From contig NZ_FSRK01000001.1 in the NCBI RefSeq assembly GCF_900141765.1, positions 1,178,001 to 1,242,000 on the forward strand: a DNA stretch of 64,000 bases. Direction: 5' to 3'. The stretch comes from Epilithonimonas zeae (GTDB lineage Bacteria; Bacteroidota; Bacteroidia; Flavobacteriales; Weeksellaceae). Position numbers and translations under genes: made by a program. The first letter of the stretch is position 1. Each line of letters starts with the position of its first letter. Of this stretch, positions 48,248 to 57,098 are shown piece by piece. Below the pieces are notes generated by a model. It worked only from the letters and a program-made list of their open reading frames with translations, had not been told where the DNA came from and made no database searches.

Positions 48248-51019
48248 ATGAAAATTAAAAACATAGTCAAACTTAGCGTTCTCTGTTTTGCCTTCGGAAA
48301 TCTCTCCGCACAAAATCCGTGGCCAAAAGCGACGAACACCGCTCAGCCGTGGACGCGTTGGTGGTGGATGGGAAGTGCCGTTGACGAAAAAGGTTTGGAC
48401 AAACAATTAACAACGCTTTCCAAAGCTGGTTTTGGTGGAGTAGAAATTGTCCCGATTTACGGAGCGAAAGGATTTGAGAACCAATACATCAATTACCTTT
48501 CTCCGGAATGGATGAAAATGTTGCAATTCACGACAGATAAAGCGAAAAGTCTGAAAATGGGCGTTGATATGGCAGTCGGAACAGGCTGGCCAATTGGCGG
48601 ACCACAGGTTGATGAAAATGATGCTGCAACAAAAATGATTGTCCAGACTTACAGCATTCAGCCAAATGAAAAATTTTCTGAAAAGATTGTTATAAAAGAC
48701 GAAAAGCAGAAGAATTTAAAAACCATAAAACTCGATATTGTTACCGCTTATAATGAAAAAAATGAAGCTGTAGTTTTAACAGATAAAGTAACTCAGGACG
48801 GAACTTTAAACTGGAAACCAACCTCTGGAAAATGGACGCTCTACGCAGTTTTTATAGGTAAAACTTTGCAGAAAGTAAAACGTGCTGCTCCGGGTGGCGA
48901 TGGCTATACTTTAGACCATTTTTCTCCCGATGCCACGAAGGATTATCTGAAAACTTTCGATAAAGCTTTTGGAAATTCAAACTATGGAATTCGCTCGTTT
49001 TTTAATGACAGTTATGAAGTTTATGGCGCAGACTGGACTGCCGATTTTAAAGAAGAATTTAAGAAAAGAAGAGGTTACGATGTAAGTCAGTATATCAAAT
49101 ATCTGGTTAGCGATGAAGAAAGTGAAATTGCCGGAAGGATAAAATCGGATTACCGTGAAACAATGAGTGAATTGATTCTGAATAATTTCACGGATAATTT
49201 CACAAATTGGGCGCATTCCAAAAACTCAAAAAATACCAATCAGGCACACGGTTCGCCGGGAAATTTACTTGATTTATATGCTGCAGTTGATATTCCTGAA
49301 TCTGAAACTTTCGGAAGTACAAAATTTGATATTCAGGGTTTGAAAAGGAATGTGGAAGACATCAATACAAAGGAAGTTCCCGATATTAATATGTTGAAAT
49401 TTGCTTCTTCTTCGGCAAACATTACCGGAAAACCTTTGATTTCCAATGAATCTTTTACTTGGTTGACGGAGCATTTCAAAACGTCTTGGTCACAGGTAAA
49501 GCCTGAATCCGAGCAGATTTTTTTATCAGGAATCAATCATATTTTTTACCACGGAACGACTTACACACCGGCTGATGTTCAGTTTCCGGGATGGTTGTTT
49601 TATGCTTCGACGAATTTCGTTCCTGAAAACAGTTTGTGGCCAAATATTAAAGGTTTAAATTCTTACATCGAAAGAACGCAATCTGTTTTACAAAGTGGAA
49701 AATCGGATAATGAAATCCTGATGTACTGGCCTGTTTACGACCAATGGGCAAGTCCGAAAGGAAAAGATGTGGCGTTTAAAATTCATAATATTGAAAAGTG
49801 GCTGCATCCGACAGTTTTCTATGAAAATCTTGAGAAATTAGGAAAATCAGGGTATTCTCTGGATATGATTTCGGATAAAATGATTGGAGAAGCGAAGTTT
49901 GAAAATCAGAATATTCAGGTTTCAAAAAATGGCGGTTCTTACAAGGTTTTAATTATTCCTCAACTGAATTATTTCTCTGAATCAACCTTAAAAAATATTT
50001 TAGACTTAGCTCAAACTGGCGCTTCGGTGATTTTCCAAAGCGAACCAAAAGACGTTCAGGGATTTTTTGAATTTGAAAAAAGAAGAAATGAATTACAATC
50101 TTTATGGACTAAAATTCCTTTTCAGCAAGACGGAAATTTAAAATCAGCAACATTCGGAAAAGGAAAAATAGTGTTGAGTTCCGATGTTGAAAAAGCGTTG
50201 GAATATTTAAAAATCGAAAGAGAAAAATTAACGGATACAGGATTGAAATTTGTCAGAAGAAAGTTCGATGGCGGAAAATATTATTATATCGTCAATCACA
50301 CTTCGAAAGAAATTAATCAAAATATTCCAATAAATTTTACAGGTAAACAAGTGGCGCTGATGAATCCTGAAAATGGAGATTTCGGTGTTGCTGAAACACA
50401 GAATAATTCAGTGAAAGTTCAGTTGAAATCAGGGGAATCTTTAATTATTAAAACATCAGAAACTCCGGATAATTCGATTTCAAAATGGAAATATATTGAA
50501 AAAGCAGATGCTCCAATTGTTTTAAACCAATCTTGGCAACTAACTTTCAAAGAAGGTGGTCCTGAACTTCCGAAATCAAAAACTTTAGAGAAACTTCAAC
50601 CGTGGACTAATTTCACAGAAGATTTGTCAACACAGAGTTTTTCAGGAACGGGAGTTTACACAACTTCATTTAAATTAAATAAAAAAGCCGATGATTTTGT
50701 ACTGAAATTCGACAAATTATATGAAAGTGCAAAAGTCATCATCAACGGACAAAATGCAGGAATTGTTTGGAGTCTTCCATATGAAATCAATGTCGGAAAA
50801 TACTTGAAAAAAGGAAAAAATACCATTCAGATTGAAGTTTCAAACCTGATGGCAAACCGAATCCGCTATATGGACCAGAATAAAATCCAGTGGCGAAATT
50901 ATCACGAAATCAATTTTGTGAACATCGATTACAAACCGTTCGACGCTTCCAACTGGAAAGTACAACCTTCAGGTTTAGATGGCGAAATTCAATTAATTCC
51001 AATTCATTATTCAAAATAA
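48248..51019 (+). CDS. GH106 alpha-L-rhamnosidase
   Basis: This 923-residue protein has a signal peptide (to about 21) and a GH106 catalytic barrel opening with the typical PWTRWWWMGSAVDEKGL and GFGGVEIVPIYGA motifs. The MGVDMAVGTGWPIGGP strand and C-terminal jelly-roll domains (GTGVYTTSFKLNKK, SNLMANRIRYMDQ) follow. It frees rhamnose from rhamnogalacturonan oligosaccharides in the periplasm. The length is normal for the family. Confidence 0.93.
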   Translation: MKIKNIVKLSVLCFAFGNLSAQNPWPKATNTAQPWTRWWWMGSAVDEKGLDKQLTTLSKAGFGGVEIVPIYGAKGFENQYINYLSPEWMKMLQFTTDKAKSLKMGVDMAVGTGWPIGGPQVDENDAATKMIVQTYSIQPNEKFSEKIVIKDEKQKNLKTIKLDIVTAYNEKNEAVVLTDKVTQDGTLNWKPTSGKWTLYAVFIGKTLQKVKRAAPGGDGYTLDHFSPDATKDYLKTFDKAFGNSNYGIRSFFNDSYEVYGADWTADFKEEFKKRRGYDVSQYIKYLVSDEESEIAGRIKSDYRETMSELILNNFTDNFTNWAHSKNSKNTNQAHGSPGNLLDLYAAVDIPESETFGSTKFDIQGLKRNVEDINTKEVPDINMLKFASSSANITGKPLISNESFTWLTEHFKTSWSQVKPESEQIFLSGINHIFYHGTTYTPADVQFPGWLFYASTNFVPENSLWPNIKGLNSYIERTQSVLQSGKSDNEILMYWPVYDQWASPKGKDVAFKIHNIEKWLHPTVFYENLEKLGKSGYSLDMISDKMIGEAKFENQNIQVSKNGGSYKVLIIPQLNYFSESTLKNILDLAQTGASVIFQSEPKDVQGFFEFEKRRNELQSLWTKIPFQQDGNLKSATFGKGKIVLSSDVEKALEYLKIEREKLTDTGLKFVRRKFDGGKYYYIVNHTSKEINQNIPINFTGKQVALMNPENGDFGVAETQNNSVKVQLKSGESLIIKTSETPDNSISKWKYIEKADAPIVLNQSWQLTFKEGGPELPKSKTLEKLQPWTNFTEDLSTQSFSGTGVYTTSFKLNKKADDFVLKFDKLYESAKVIINGQNAGIVWSLPYEINVGKYLKKGKNTIQIEVSNLMANRIRYMDQNKIQWRNYHEINFVNIDYKPFDASNWKVQPSGLDGEIQLIPIHYSK

Positions 51020-51160
51020 ATTATAAAAATGAAATATTATTTGTTGAAAAATTCCGAAAACAATTTTATCGAAGATAAAATCTTTGCGCCTTAAAAAAGT
51101 ATTTTTCTCATTAACTTGCGTCTTTGCGAAAAACCAACAAATAATTTAAAATAAATAGAT

Positions 51161-51964
51161 ATGAAGCAGAATATCGTAAAAACATTAGCATTAGGAACGC
51201 TCCTAACATTCGGATTTTCCAATGCTCAAAACAAACCAAAAGTTGTTTTAGACAACTTTTTCAACAACGAAAAAAAGGAAAATAAAGAAACCAAAGTTTT
51301 GGAATCCTCTCATTATACTTGGAATGATACAACCAATGGAGGATTTTCTTTGTTGGGTGAAATCTTCCAAAAGCAGGGTGCGGAAATCAGTACATTAACA
51401 ACAGCTCCTTCAAAAAATGATTTAAAAAACGCTAATATTTACATCATTGTAGATGCCGATATCGACAAAGAAGCGTACGGTGGAAAAGCCAATTTGATTG
51501 ATGCAAAATCTATTAAAAATTTAGTAAAATGGGTAGAAAAAGGAGGTGTTTTGGTTTTGCTAAGCAATGATAAAGGAAATTCTGAGTTCGAACATTTCAA
51601 TCATTTATCAGAAAAATTCGGTATTCATTTCAACGAAGACAGTTACAACAGAGTCCAGAAAAGAGAATTTGAACAAGGAAAAGTGATGGTTCCGGCTGGA
51701 AATGAGATTTTCTCTGAGCAAAAATTATATATGAAAGAAGTGGCGACGATTTCTGTGAAAAGTCCGGCAAAAGAATTGCTGTCGGCGGAAGGTAAAAATA
51801 TCGCAGCCATTGCAAAATTCGGCAAGGGAACTGTTTTCGCATTGGGCGACCCGTGGTGTTACAATGAATATATCGACGGCAAAAAACTTCCGGCAGATTT
51901 CACCAATTATCAGGGAACTGAAGAATGGGTAAAATGGTTGCTGAAGCAGGTTTCTAAAAAATAA
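51161..51964 (+). CDS. Exported DUF4350-like (ThuA-like fold) protein
   Basis: This 267-residue protein has a signal peptide (to about 22). The mature part has a class I glutamine-amidotransferase-like fold (YIIVDADIDKEAYGGK, WVEKGGVLVLLSNDKGN, FGKGTVFALGDPWCYNEY). In other Bacteroidetes this domain is often fused to GH105 enzymes. Here it is separate, while GH105 lies two genes further down, which supports a shared task in rhamnogalacturonan breakdown. Catalysis is unknown. The stretch 51020-51160 upstream is plain AT-rich DNA. Confidence 0.75.
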   Translation: MKQNIVKTLALGTLLTFGFSNAQNKPKVVLDNFFNNEKKENKETKVLESSHYTWNDTTNGGFSLLGEIFQKQGAEISTLTTAPSKNDLKNANIYIIVDADIDKEAYGGKANLIDAKSIKNLVKWVEKGGVLVLLSNDKGNSEFEHFNHLSEKFGIHFNEDSYNRVQKREFEQGKVMVPAGNEIFSEQKLYMKEVATISVKSPAKELLSAEGKNIAAIAKFGKGTVFALGDPWCYNEYIDGKKLPADFTNYQGTEEWVKWLLKQVSKK

Positions 51965-52008
51965 ACCAATTTGTGCAATCGATTGAATGTGAAGAATTGG
52001 AATGATTT

Positions 52009-52092
52009 GGGCAACTTAATCCGCCTTCCGCTCCCAATCTTTTCACTCCACTTCGTTGCGTAAAAAGGATTTCCGCTCAAGTCGGGTTGCGA
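52009..52092. repeat. Dispersed repeat, diverged copy 3
   Basis: GGCAACTTAATCCGCCTTCC ... AAAAAGGATTTCCGCTCAAG TCGGG has the same layout as the repeats at 14664 and 23811. Confidence 0.55.
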
Positions 52093-52128
52093 TAGATTCA
52101 ACGTTTAAAATGTTATTGTTACAGCATT

Positions 52129-52205
52129 TGTCATTCTGAACGAAATAGAATGGAGTGAAGAATCTAAACTAACTTAATGAGATTCTTCCTTCGTCAGAAT
52201 GACAT
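52129..52205. repeat. Inverted repeat of the TGTCATTCTGA type
   Basis: TGTCATTCTGAACGAA faces TTCGTCAGAATGACA, with GAAGAATCT and AGATTCTTC inside. It is a long imperfect hairpin, a familiar intergenic repeat in Bacteroidetes. Confidence 0.75.
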
Positions 52206-52272
52206 TGTGAAAATTTTAGTTATAAAAGCATTTCGTCAAAACATAAAAATAATTAGATATTGATATAGAATT

Positions 52273-54165
52273 ATGAAAATGAAATATATCTTCATTACAT
52301 CCGCCATTTTTCTTTCGCAGACATTCTTTGCCCAAAGACAAATGGAATACCTGAAAAGAGGAATTGTTGCGATTCCTGCAGAATCAGGCGTTTTTGTGAG
52401 TTGGCGTTTGCTGGGAACGGAAGCTCAGAATACGCATTTCGATGTGTATCGTACAGAAAATAATCAGACTAAAAAGTTGAATGCAAAACCTTTGCTCAAC
52501 GAGACTAATTTTTTAGATAAAACCGCTGACAAAGGAAAAAATTACACCTATTTCGTAAAATCAAATACACAACATCAGGAAGTTGACCAGGATTTTGCAA
52601 AATATACAGCAAATCAAAAACCTTATTTTTCAATTCCGTTGAAAACACCAACTGGTTACACTCCGAATGATGCTTCAGTGGCCGATTTGGATGGTGACGG
52701 AGAATACGAAATCATCCTTCATCAAACAGGACGTTCGAAAGACAACAGTCAGAAAGGAGAAACTGACCCGCCAATTATTCAGGCTTATAAACTGAACGGA
52801 CAGTTTCTGTGGGAAATTAATTTAGGAAAAAATATTAGAGAAGGAGCGCATTATACGCAGTTTTTGGTATATGATTTAGACCAGGACGGAAAAGCGGAAA
52901 TCGTGATGAAAACTGCCGACGGAAGTAAAGATGGAAAAGGAAAATTTATTGGAGACCCGACCAAAAATTACGTCAACGAAAACGGAATGATTCTTTCCGG
53001 ACCAGAATATCTGACAGTTTTTGACGGACAAACCGGAGCAGAAATCAATACCGTTAATTATCAGGTTCCAAGATTTGCTAGAAGTTTAAACCCAACTAAC
53101 GAAGAAATGACCGAAACTTGGGGAGATGCCAAAGGAAACCGCATCGACCGGTTTTTAGGAGCAGTTGCTTACCTTGACGGAAAAACACCGAGTGTGATTA
53201 TGTCGAGAGGTTATTATACAAGAACGGCGATTGCAGCTTGGGATTATAAAGATAAAAAACTCAGTTTGAAATGGCTTTTCGATACCGAAAGTTCGGAAGA
53301 AAATAAAAAATACCGCGGTCAAGGAAATCATAATTTAAGCATTGCAGACGTTGATAACGACGGAAAAGACGAAATTGTTTTCGGAGCGATGACTGTGGAT
53401 GACGATGGAAAAGTGTTGAACAGCACAGGTTTTGGTCACGGCGATGCGTTGCACGTTGGAGACTTAGACCCGACCAATCCGGGATTGGAAATTTTTGATA
53501 TTCAGGAGAGGTTTGATGATGCAGGAGCGCATTTCAGAGATGGAAAAACAGGAAAAGTTTTATGGAAATTACCGTCAACAGTTTACAGTGAAGCGGGAAA
53601 ATTTCAGGGTCCGGGAAGAGGTTTATCTTTGAATATTGACCCTCGTTACGAAGGTTCAGAATCTTGGGCTGCCGGAGCTGGACTGAAAGGAGTTTACAAT
53701 ACCAAAGGAAAAAAAATAAGCAGTAAAAATCCTCCTGCTAATATGGGAATTTATTGGGATGGTGATTTTTTAAGTGAAATTTTAGATGGAACTGTCGTTT
53801 CAAAATGGGATTGGGAAAAAGAAAAGTCTAATTTAATATTTGATGCTAAAACTTTCCAGTGTGAGTCTAACAACGGGACTAAGAAAAATCCGGCTTTGGT
53901 TGCAGATTTATATGGAGATTGGCGAGAAGAAGTGATTTACAGAACAGCCGACAATCAGGAATTGAGAATTTTTTCTACAACAATTCCAACGAAGCATAGA
54001 TTGTACACTTTGATGCATAATCCGCAATATCGTTTGAGTATTGTATGGCAAAATGTAGGGTACAATCAGCCTCCGCATACCGATTATTATTTAGATGAAT
54101 CTTTGAAGGAAATGCCAAAACCTAATGTGACAACAATAAAATCTTTAAATAAAATTGATAAATAA
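52273..54165 (+). CDS. PL11 rhamnogalacturonan lyase
   Basis: This 630-residue protein has a signal peptide (to about 20), then MEYLKRGIVAIPAESGVFVS, the typical PL11 opening. An eight-bladed propeller follows with Asp-rich calcium loops (DLDGDGEYEI, DLDQDGKAEI, DVDNDGKDEI). The C-terminus contains the YGDWREEVIYR and HNPQYRLSIVWQNVGYNQPP blocks. The enzyme cuts the rhamnose-galacturonate backbone by beta-elimination and leaves unsaturated ends, the substrate of the GH105 protein encoded 9 bp downstream. Confidence 0.96.
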   Translation: MKMKYIFITSAIFLSQTFFAQRQMEYLKRGIVAIPAESGVFVSWRLLGTEAQNTHFDVYRTENNQTKKLNAKPLLNETNFLDKTADKGKNYTYFVKSNTQHQEVDQDFAKYTANQKPYFSIPLKTPTGYTPNDASVADLDGDGEYEIILHQTGRSKDNSQKGETDPPIIQAYKLNGQFLWEINLGKNIREGAHYTQFLVYDLDQDGKAEIVMKTADGSKDGKGKFIGDPTKNYVNENGMILSGPEYLTVFDGQTGAEINTVNYQVPRFARSLNPTNEEMTETWGDAKGNRIDRFLGAVAYLDGKTPSVIMSRGYYTRTAIAAWDYKDKKLSLKWLFDTESSEENKKYRGQGNHNLSIADVDNDGKDEIVFGAMTVDDDGKVLNSTGFGHGDALHVGDLDPTNPGLEIFDIQERFDDAGAHFRDGKTGKVLWKLPSTVYSEAGKFQGPGRGLSLNIDPRYEGSESWAAGAGLKGVYNTKGKKISSKNPPANMGIYWDGDFLSEILDGTVVSKWDWEKEKSNLIFDAKTFQCESNNGTKKNPALVADLYGDWREEVIYRTADNQELRIFSTTIPTKHRLYTLMHNPQYRLSIVWQNVGYNQPPHTDYYLDESLKEMPKPNVTTIKSLNKIDK

Positions 54166-54174
54166 ATTATATAT

Positions 54175-55338
54175 ATGAAAAGATCATTAATTAAAAATGG
54201 ATTTTTCGCCTTGATCATTGGAGTTTTGTCCTCTTGTTCAACTCAAAAATCTAGCTCGGTAAACAAAGTTGAAATTCCTGACAAGAAAGAAGTTCTGGAA
54301 GTCGCTCAACGTGCCAATCAATATTTTATGGACAAATGGCCGGATACCAAAAAAGATATTGTCGGCAAAAAAGTCTGGCCAAGTAATCTATGGACGAGAG
54401 CGGTTTATTATGAAGGATTGATGGCTTTATATTCAGTAGACCCAAAGAAAGAGTATTACGATTATGCAATGTCGTGGGCAAACAATCACAATTGGGATTT
54501 ACAGCGTGGAACATACACCCGAAATGCAGACCATCAGGCTTGCGGACAAACCTATCTTGACCTTTACGAAATCGACGGAAGAAAAAATCCTGAAAGAATT
54601 AAAAATGTAAAAGCTGCTATGGACAGTATGATTGCCACTCCAAAAGTTGATGATTGGTGGTGGATTGATGCCCTTCAAATGTCGATGCCTATTTTTACGA
54701 AGTTAGGTAGAATTACAGGTGAGCAAAAGTATTTTGACAAGAATTACGAGATGTACGCTTTCACCAAATATAGACACGGCGGAAATGGTTTGTACAATGC
54801 AAAAGATAAACTTTGGTGGAGAGATAAAAGTTTTGTTCCGCCTTACGCAGAACCGAATGGAGAAGATTGTTATTGGAGCAGAGGGAACGGTTGGGTTGTT
54901 GCGGCTTTAGCGAGAACTTTGGAAGATACGCCTAAGTCGGATGCGCATTATCAGGAATATTTGCAGGATTACAAAGACCTTTTATCGGCTTTGCTTCCGA
55001 TTCAGAGAGAGGATGGTTTTTGGAATGTGAGTCTTCACGATCCAACCAATTTCGGCGGGAAAGAGATGACCGGAACAGCGCTTTTCGTTTATGGAATGGC
55101 GTATGGAATTAATAAAGGTTTGATTGATAAAAAAACATATTTGCCAGTTCTTACTAAAGCTTGGAATGCAATTGTGAAAGATTCTGTTCAACCGAACGGA
55201 TTTTTAGGCTGGGTTCAGGGGACTGGAAAGGAGCCGAAGGATGGGCAGCCTTTAGCGATTGACAAAGTTCCTGATTTTGAAGATTATGGATTAGGGTGTT
55301 TGTTGTTAGCTGCAAGCGAGGTTTATCAACTAAAATAG
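54175..55338 (+). CDS. GH105 unsaturated rhamnogalacturonyl hydrolase
   Basis: This 387-residue protein has a lipoprotein signal (VLSSCSTQ, Cys at about residue 22). The (alpha/alpha)6 barrel has the catalytic region around DHQACGQTYLDLYE and the DDWWWIDALQMSMP block. It removes the unsaturated galacturonyl residue produced by lyases such as the PL11 enzyme immediately upstream. It is likely periplasmic or membrane-bound. Confidence 0.94.
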   Translation: MKRSLIKNGFFALIIGVLSSCSTQKSSSVNKVEIPDKKEVLEVAQRANQYFMDKWPDTKKDIVGKKVWPSNLWTRAVYYEGLMALYSVDPKKEYYDYAMSWANNHNWDLQRGTYTRNADHQACGQTYLDLYEIDGRKNPERIKNVKAAMDSMIATPKVDDWWWIDALQMSMPIFTKLGRITGEQKYFDKNYEMYAFTKYRHGGNGLYNAKDKLWWRDKSFVPPYAEPNGEDCYWSRGNGWVVAALARTLEDTPKSDAHYQEYLQDYKDLLSALLPIQREDGFWNVSLHDPTNFGGKEMTGTALFVYGMAYGINKGLIDKKTYLPVLTKAWNAIVKDSVQPNGFLGWVQGTGKEPKDGQPLAIDKVPDFEDYGLGCLLLAASEVYQLK

Positions 55339-55657
55339 AATTTTACTTTCGTTAGATAATTAAGACTTAGCAATGAGAATTTGTTAGGTCTTTTTGTTTA
55401 TAGCGGTTAAATATAAATTAAGTGATAATATTTTATTCTAAATTGGAAATAATCACGGCTTAAGTTTAAAATTTGGAAATAATTAGAAGTTCTAAAATTG
55501 TAAAAAACAGATATAACTATCAATAAAGTAATGAGTTAAAAAATCTCTACGAGACAATAGAAAAAGTCTTATTTTTCAAAATATTACACATGACAGTACA
55601 AGATGCGCAATCGATTACATCTTGTTAATTTTCAAATTCAATCGATAAGATAATATT
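55339..55657. promoter_or_regulatory. Gap before the rhamnose transporter with an 8-bp inverted repeat
   Basis: ACAAGATG (55598-55605) and CATCTTGT (55618-55625) are a perfect inverted repeat with a 12-bp spacer, 33 bp before the RhaT start. It is a good operator candidate for a rhamnose-responsive regulator. The rest of the gap is AT-rich. Confidence 0.5.
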
Positions 55658-56746
55658 ATGAATGCATTATTAGGAGTTATTTTTCATTTTTTAGGAGGTT
55701 TTTCATCAGGCAGTTTTTATTTGCCTTATAAAAAAGTAAAAGGCTGGCAATGGGAAACTTTTTGGTTGATTGGAGGTGTGTTTTCGTGGATTATTGTTCC
55801 ACCTTTAGCCGCTTTTCTTACCATTCCTGATTTCTGGGAAATTATCCAAAATGAAAATTCATCAATTTTAGGATTGACATTTTTGTTTGGTGCACTTTGG
55901 GGAATTGGAGGTTTTATGTACGGTTTGGGCGTTCGTTATCTGGGCGTTGCCTTGGGAAGCAGTATTATGTTAGGATTGACGATGGTAATTGGTTCGCTTC
56001 TTCCTTCCATTTTTTATGAATTCTATCCACAAGCGGGAAAAGACAACATCGGTTTGATGCTTTCCAGTGATTGGGGAAAAATGGTTCTTTTAGGATTGTT
56101 GATTTGTATTGTCGGAATTGTCATTAGTGGTAAAGCTGGTGTAATGAAGGACAAAGAACTTCAAACCGATTCTATCGACCCGCACGGTGTAGAAGTGAAG
56201 ACAGAATATAAATTTGGTTTGGGATTGATTGTAGCCATTATTTCAGGAGTTCTGAGTGCTTGTTTTAATTTTGGTCTGGAAGCAGGGAAACCAATGGCAC
56301 ACGTGGCCAACGAAGCTTGGAAATTGGCCAATCCAAATCAGGGAGAATTTCTTTTTCAGAATAATGTAACTTATGTGGTTGTACTTTGGGGAGGAATGGC
56401 TTCTAACCTTATCGGATGTCTTTATCTTTCATTTAAAAATAAATCTTATACCGATTATACCAAGAAAAATGTCCCATTTGTAAAGAATATTATTTTCTGT
56501 GCATTAGCCGGAACAATGTGGTTTTTACAATTTTTCTTCTACGGGATGGGAGAGAGTAAAATGGGAAATGGACCTAGTTCGTGGATTTTACATATGGCAT
56601 TCATTATTTTAATTGCCAATCTTTGGGGTGTAATAATCAAAGAATGGAAAGGCGTTTCCAAAAAAACAATTTCAACTATTGTATTAGGAATGCTGGTAAT
56701 GTTTATCTCTATACTCATTGTAGGGTATGGTAATTCTTTACGATAA
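55658..56746 (+). CDS. rhaT: L-rhamnose/proton symporter RhaT
   Basis: This 362-residue protein has ten hydrophobic helices. The N-terminal HFLGGFSSGSFYLPYKKVKGWQWE motif, the LWGIGGFMYGLGVRYLG helix and the C-terminal GPSSWILHMAFIILIANLWG are characteristic of RhaT of the DMT superfamily. It imports L-rhamnose across the inner membrane. Its place between the rhamnogalacturonan enzymes and the rhamnulose-phosphate aldolase gene fits rhamnose uptake and catabolism. Confidence 0.93.
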   Translation: MNALLGVIFHFLGGFSSGSFYLPYKKVKGWQWETFWLIGGVFSWIIVPPLAAFLTIPDFWEIIQNENSSILGLTFLFGALWGIGGFMYGLGVRYLGVALGSSIMLGLTMVIGSLLPSIFYEFYPQAGKDNIGLMLSSDWGKMVLLGLLICIVGIVISGKAGVMKDKELQTDSIDPHGVEVKTEYKFGLGLIVAIISGVLSACFNFGLEAGKPMAHVANEAWKLANPNQGEFLFQNNVTYVVVLWGGMASNLIGCLYLSFKNKSYTDYTKKNVPFVKNIIFCALAGTMWFLQFFFYGMGESKMGNGPSSWILHMAFIILIANLWGVIIKEWKGVSKKTISTIVLGMLVMFISILIVGYGNSLR

Positions 56747-56818
56747 ATCAAATATTAATTCAACAATTTTTTCTTATTCAATATTCTTATTATTTTCAAT
56801 TTAAATTGAATTAACACT

Positions 56819-56850
56819 GAACACTGACAAAAATCAGTGTTTTTGTTTTT
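56819..56850 (+). terminator. Terminator after rhaT
   Basis: ACACTGA (56821-56827) pairs with TCAGTGT (56834-56840) and is followed by TTTTG. It separates rhaT from the SusCD operon. The rest of 56747-57098 is AT-rich. Confidence 0.8.
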
Positions 56851-57018
56851 AAGTATTAATTTTTGAAAATCAGCACAATAAAATAGTGAAAATCTATTAT
56901 TTAGTGTGATTGATTATTTTTCAATTATTTGATATTATTTTTATTTATATTGTATTTATTTTCGATTTTTAAAGTAAATAAGACTTTAAAATTATGATAA
57001 ATTAATAATTTGATAATG

Positions 57019-57037
57019 CAGGATATGACAGGATGCT
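57019..57037 (+). promoter_or_regulatory. Tandem CAGGA motif before the second SusCD pair
   Basis: CAGGA at 57019-57023 and 57029-57033 (10-bp period), followed by TGCT, as upstream of the GH28 gene. It is 62 bp from the SusC start. Confidence 0.55.
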
Positions 57038-57098
57038 GAAAGTTTTGTAAGCATGTACATTTCGGTCATAATAATTCAATATTAAAAAAACTTAATAT

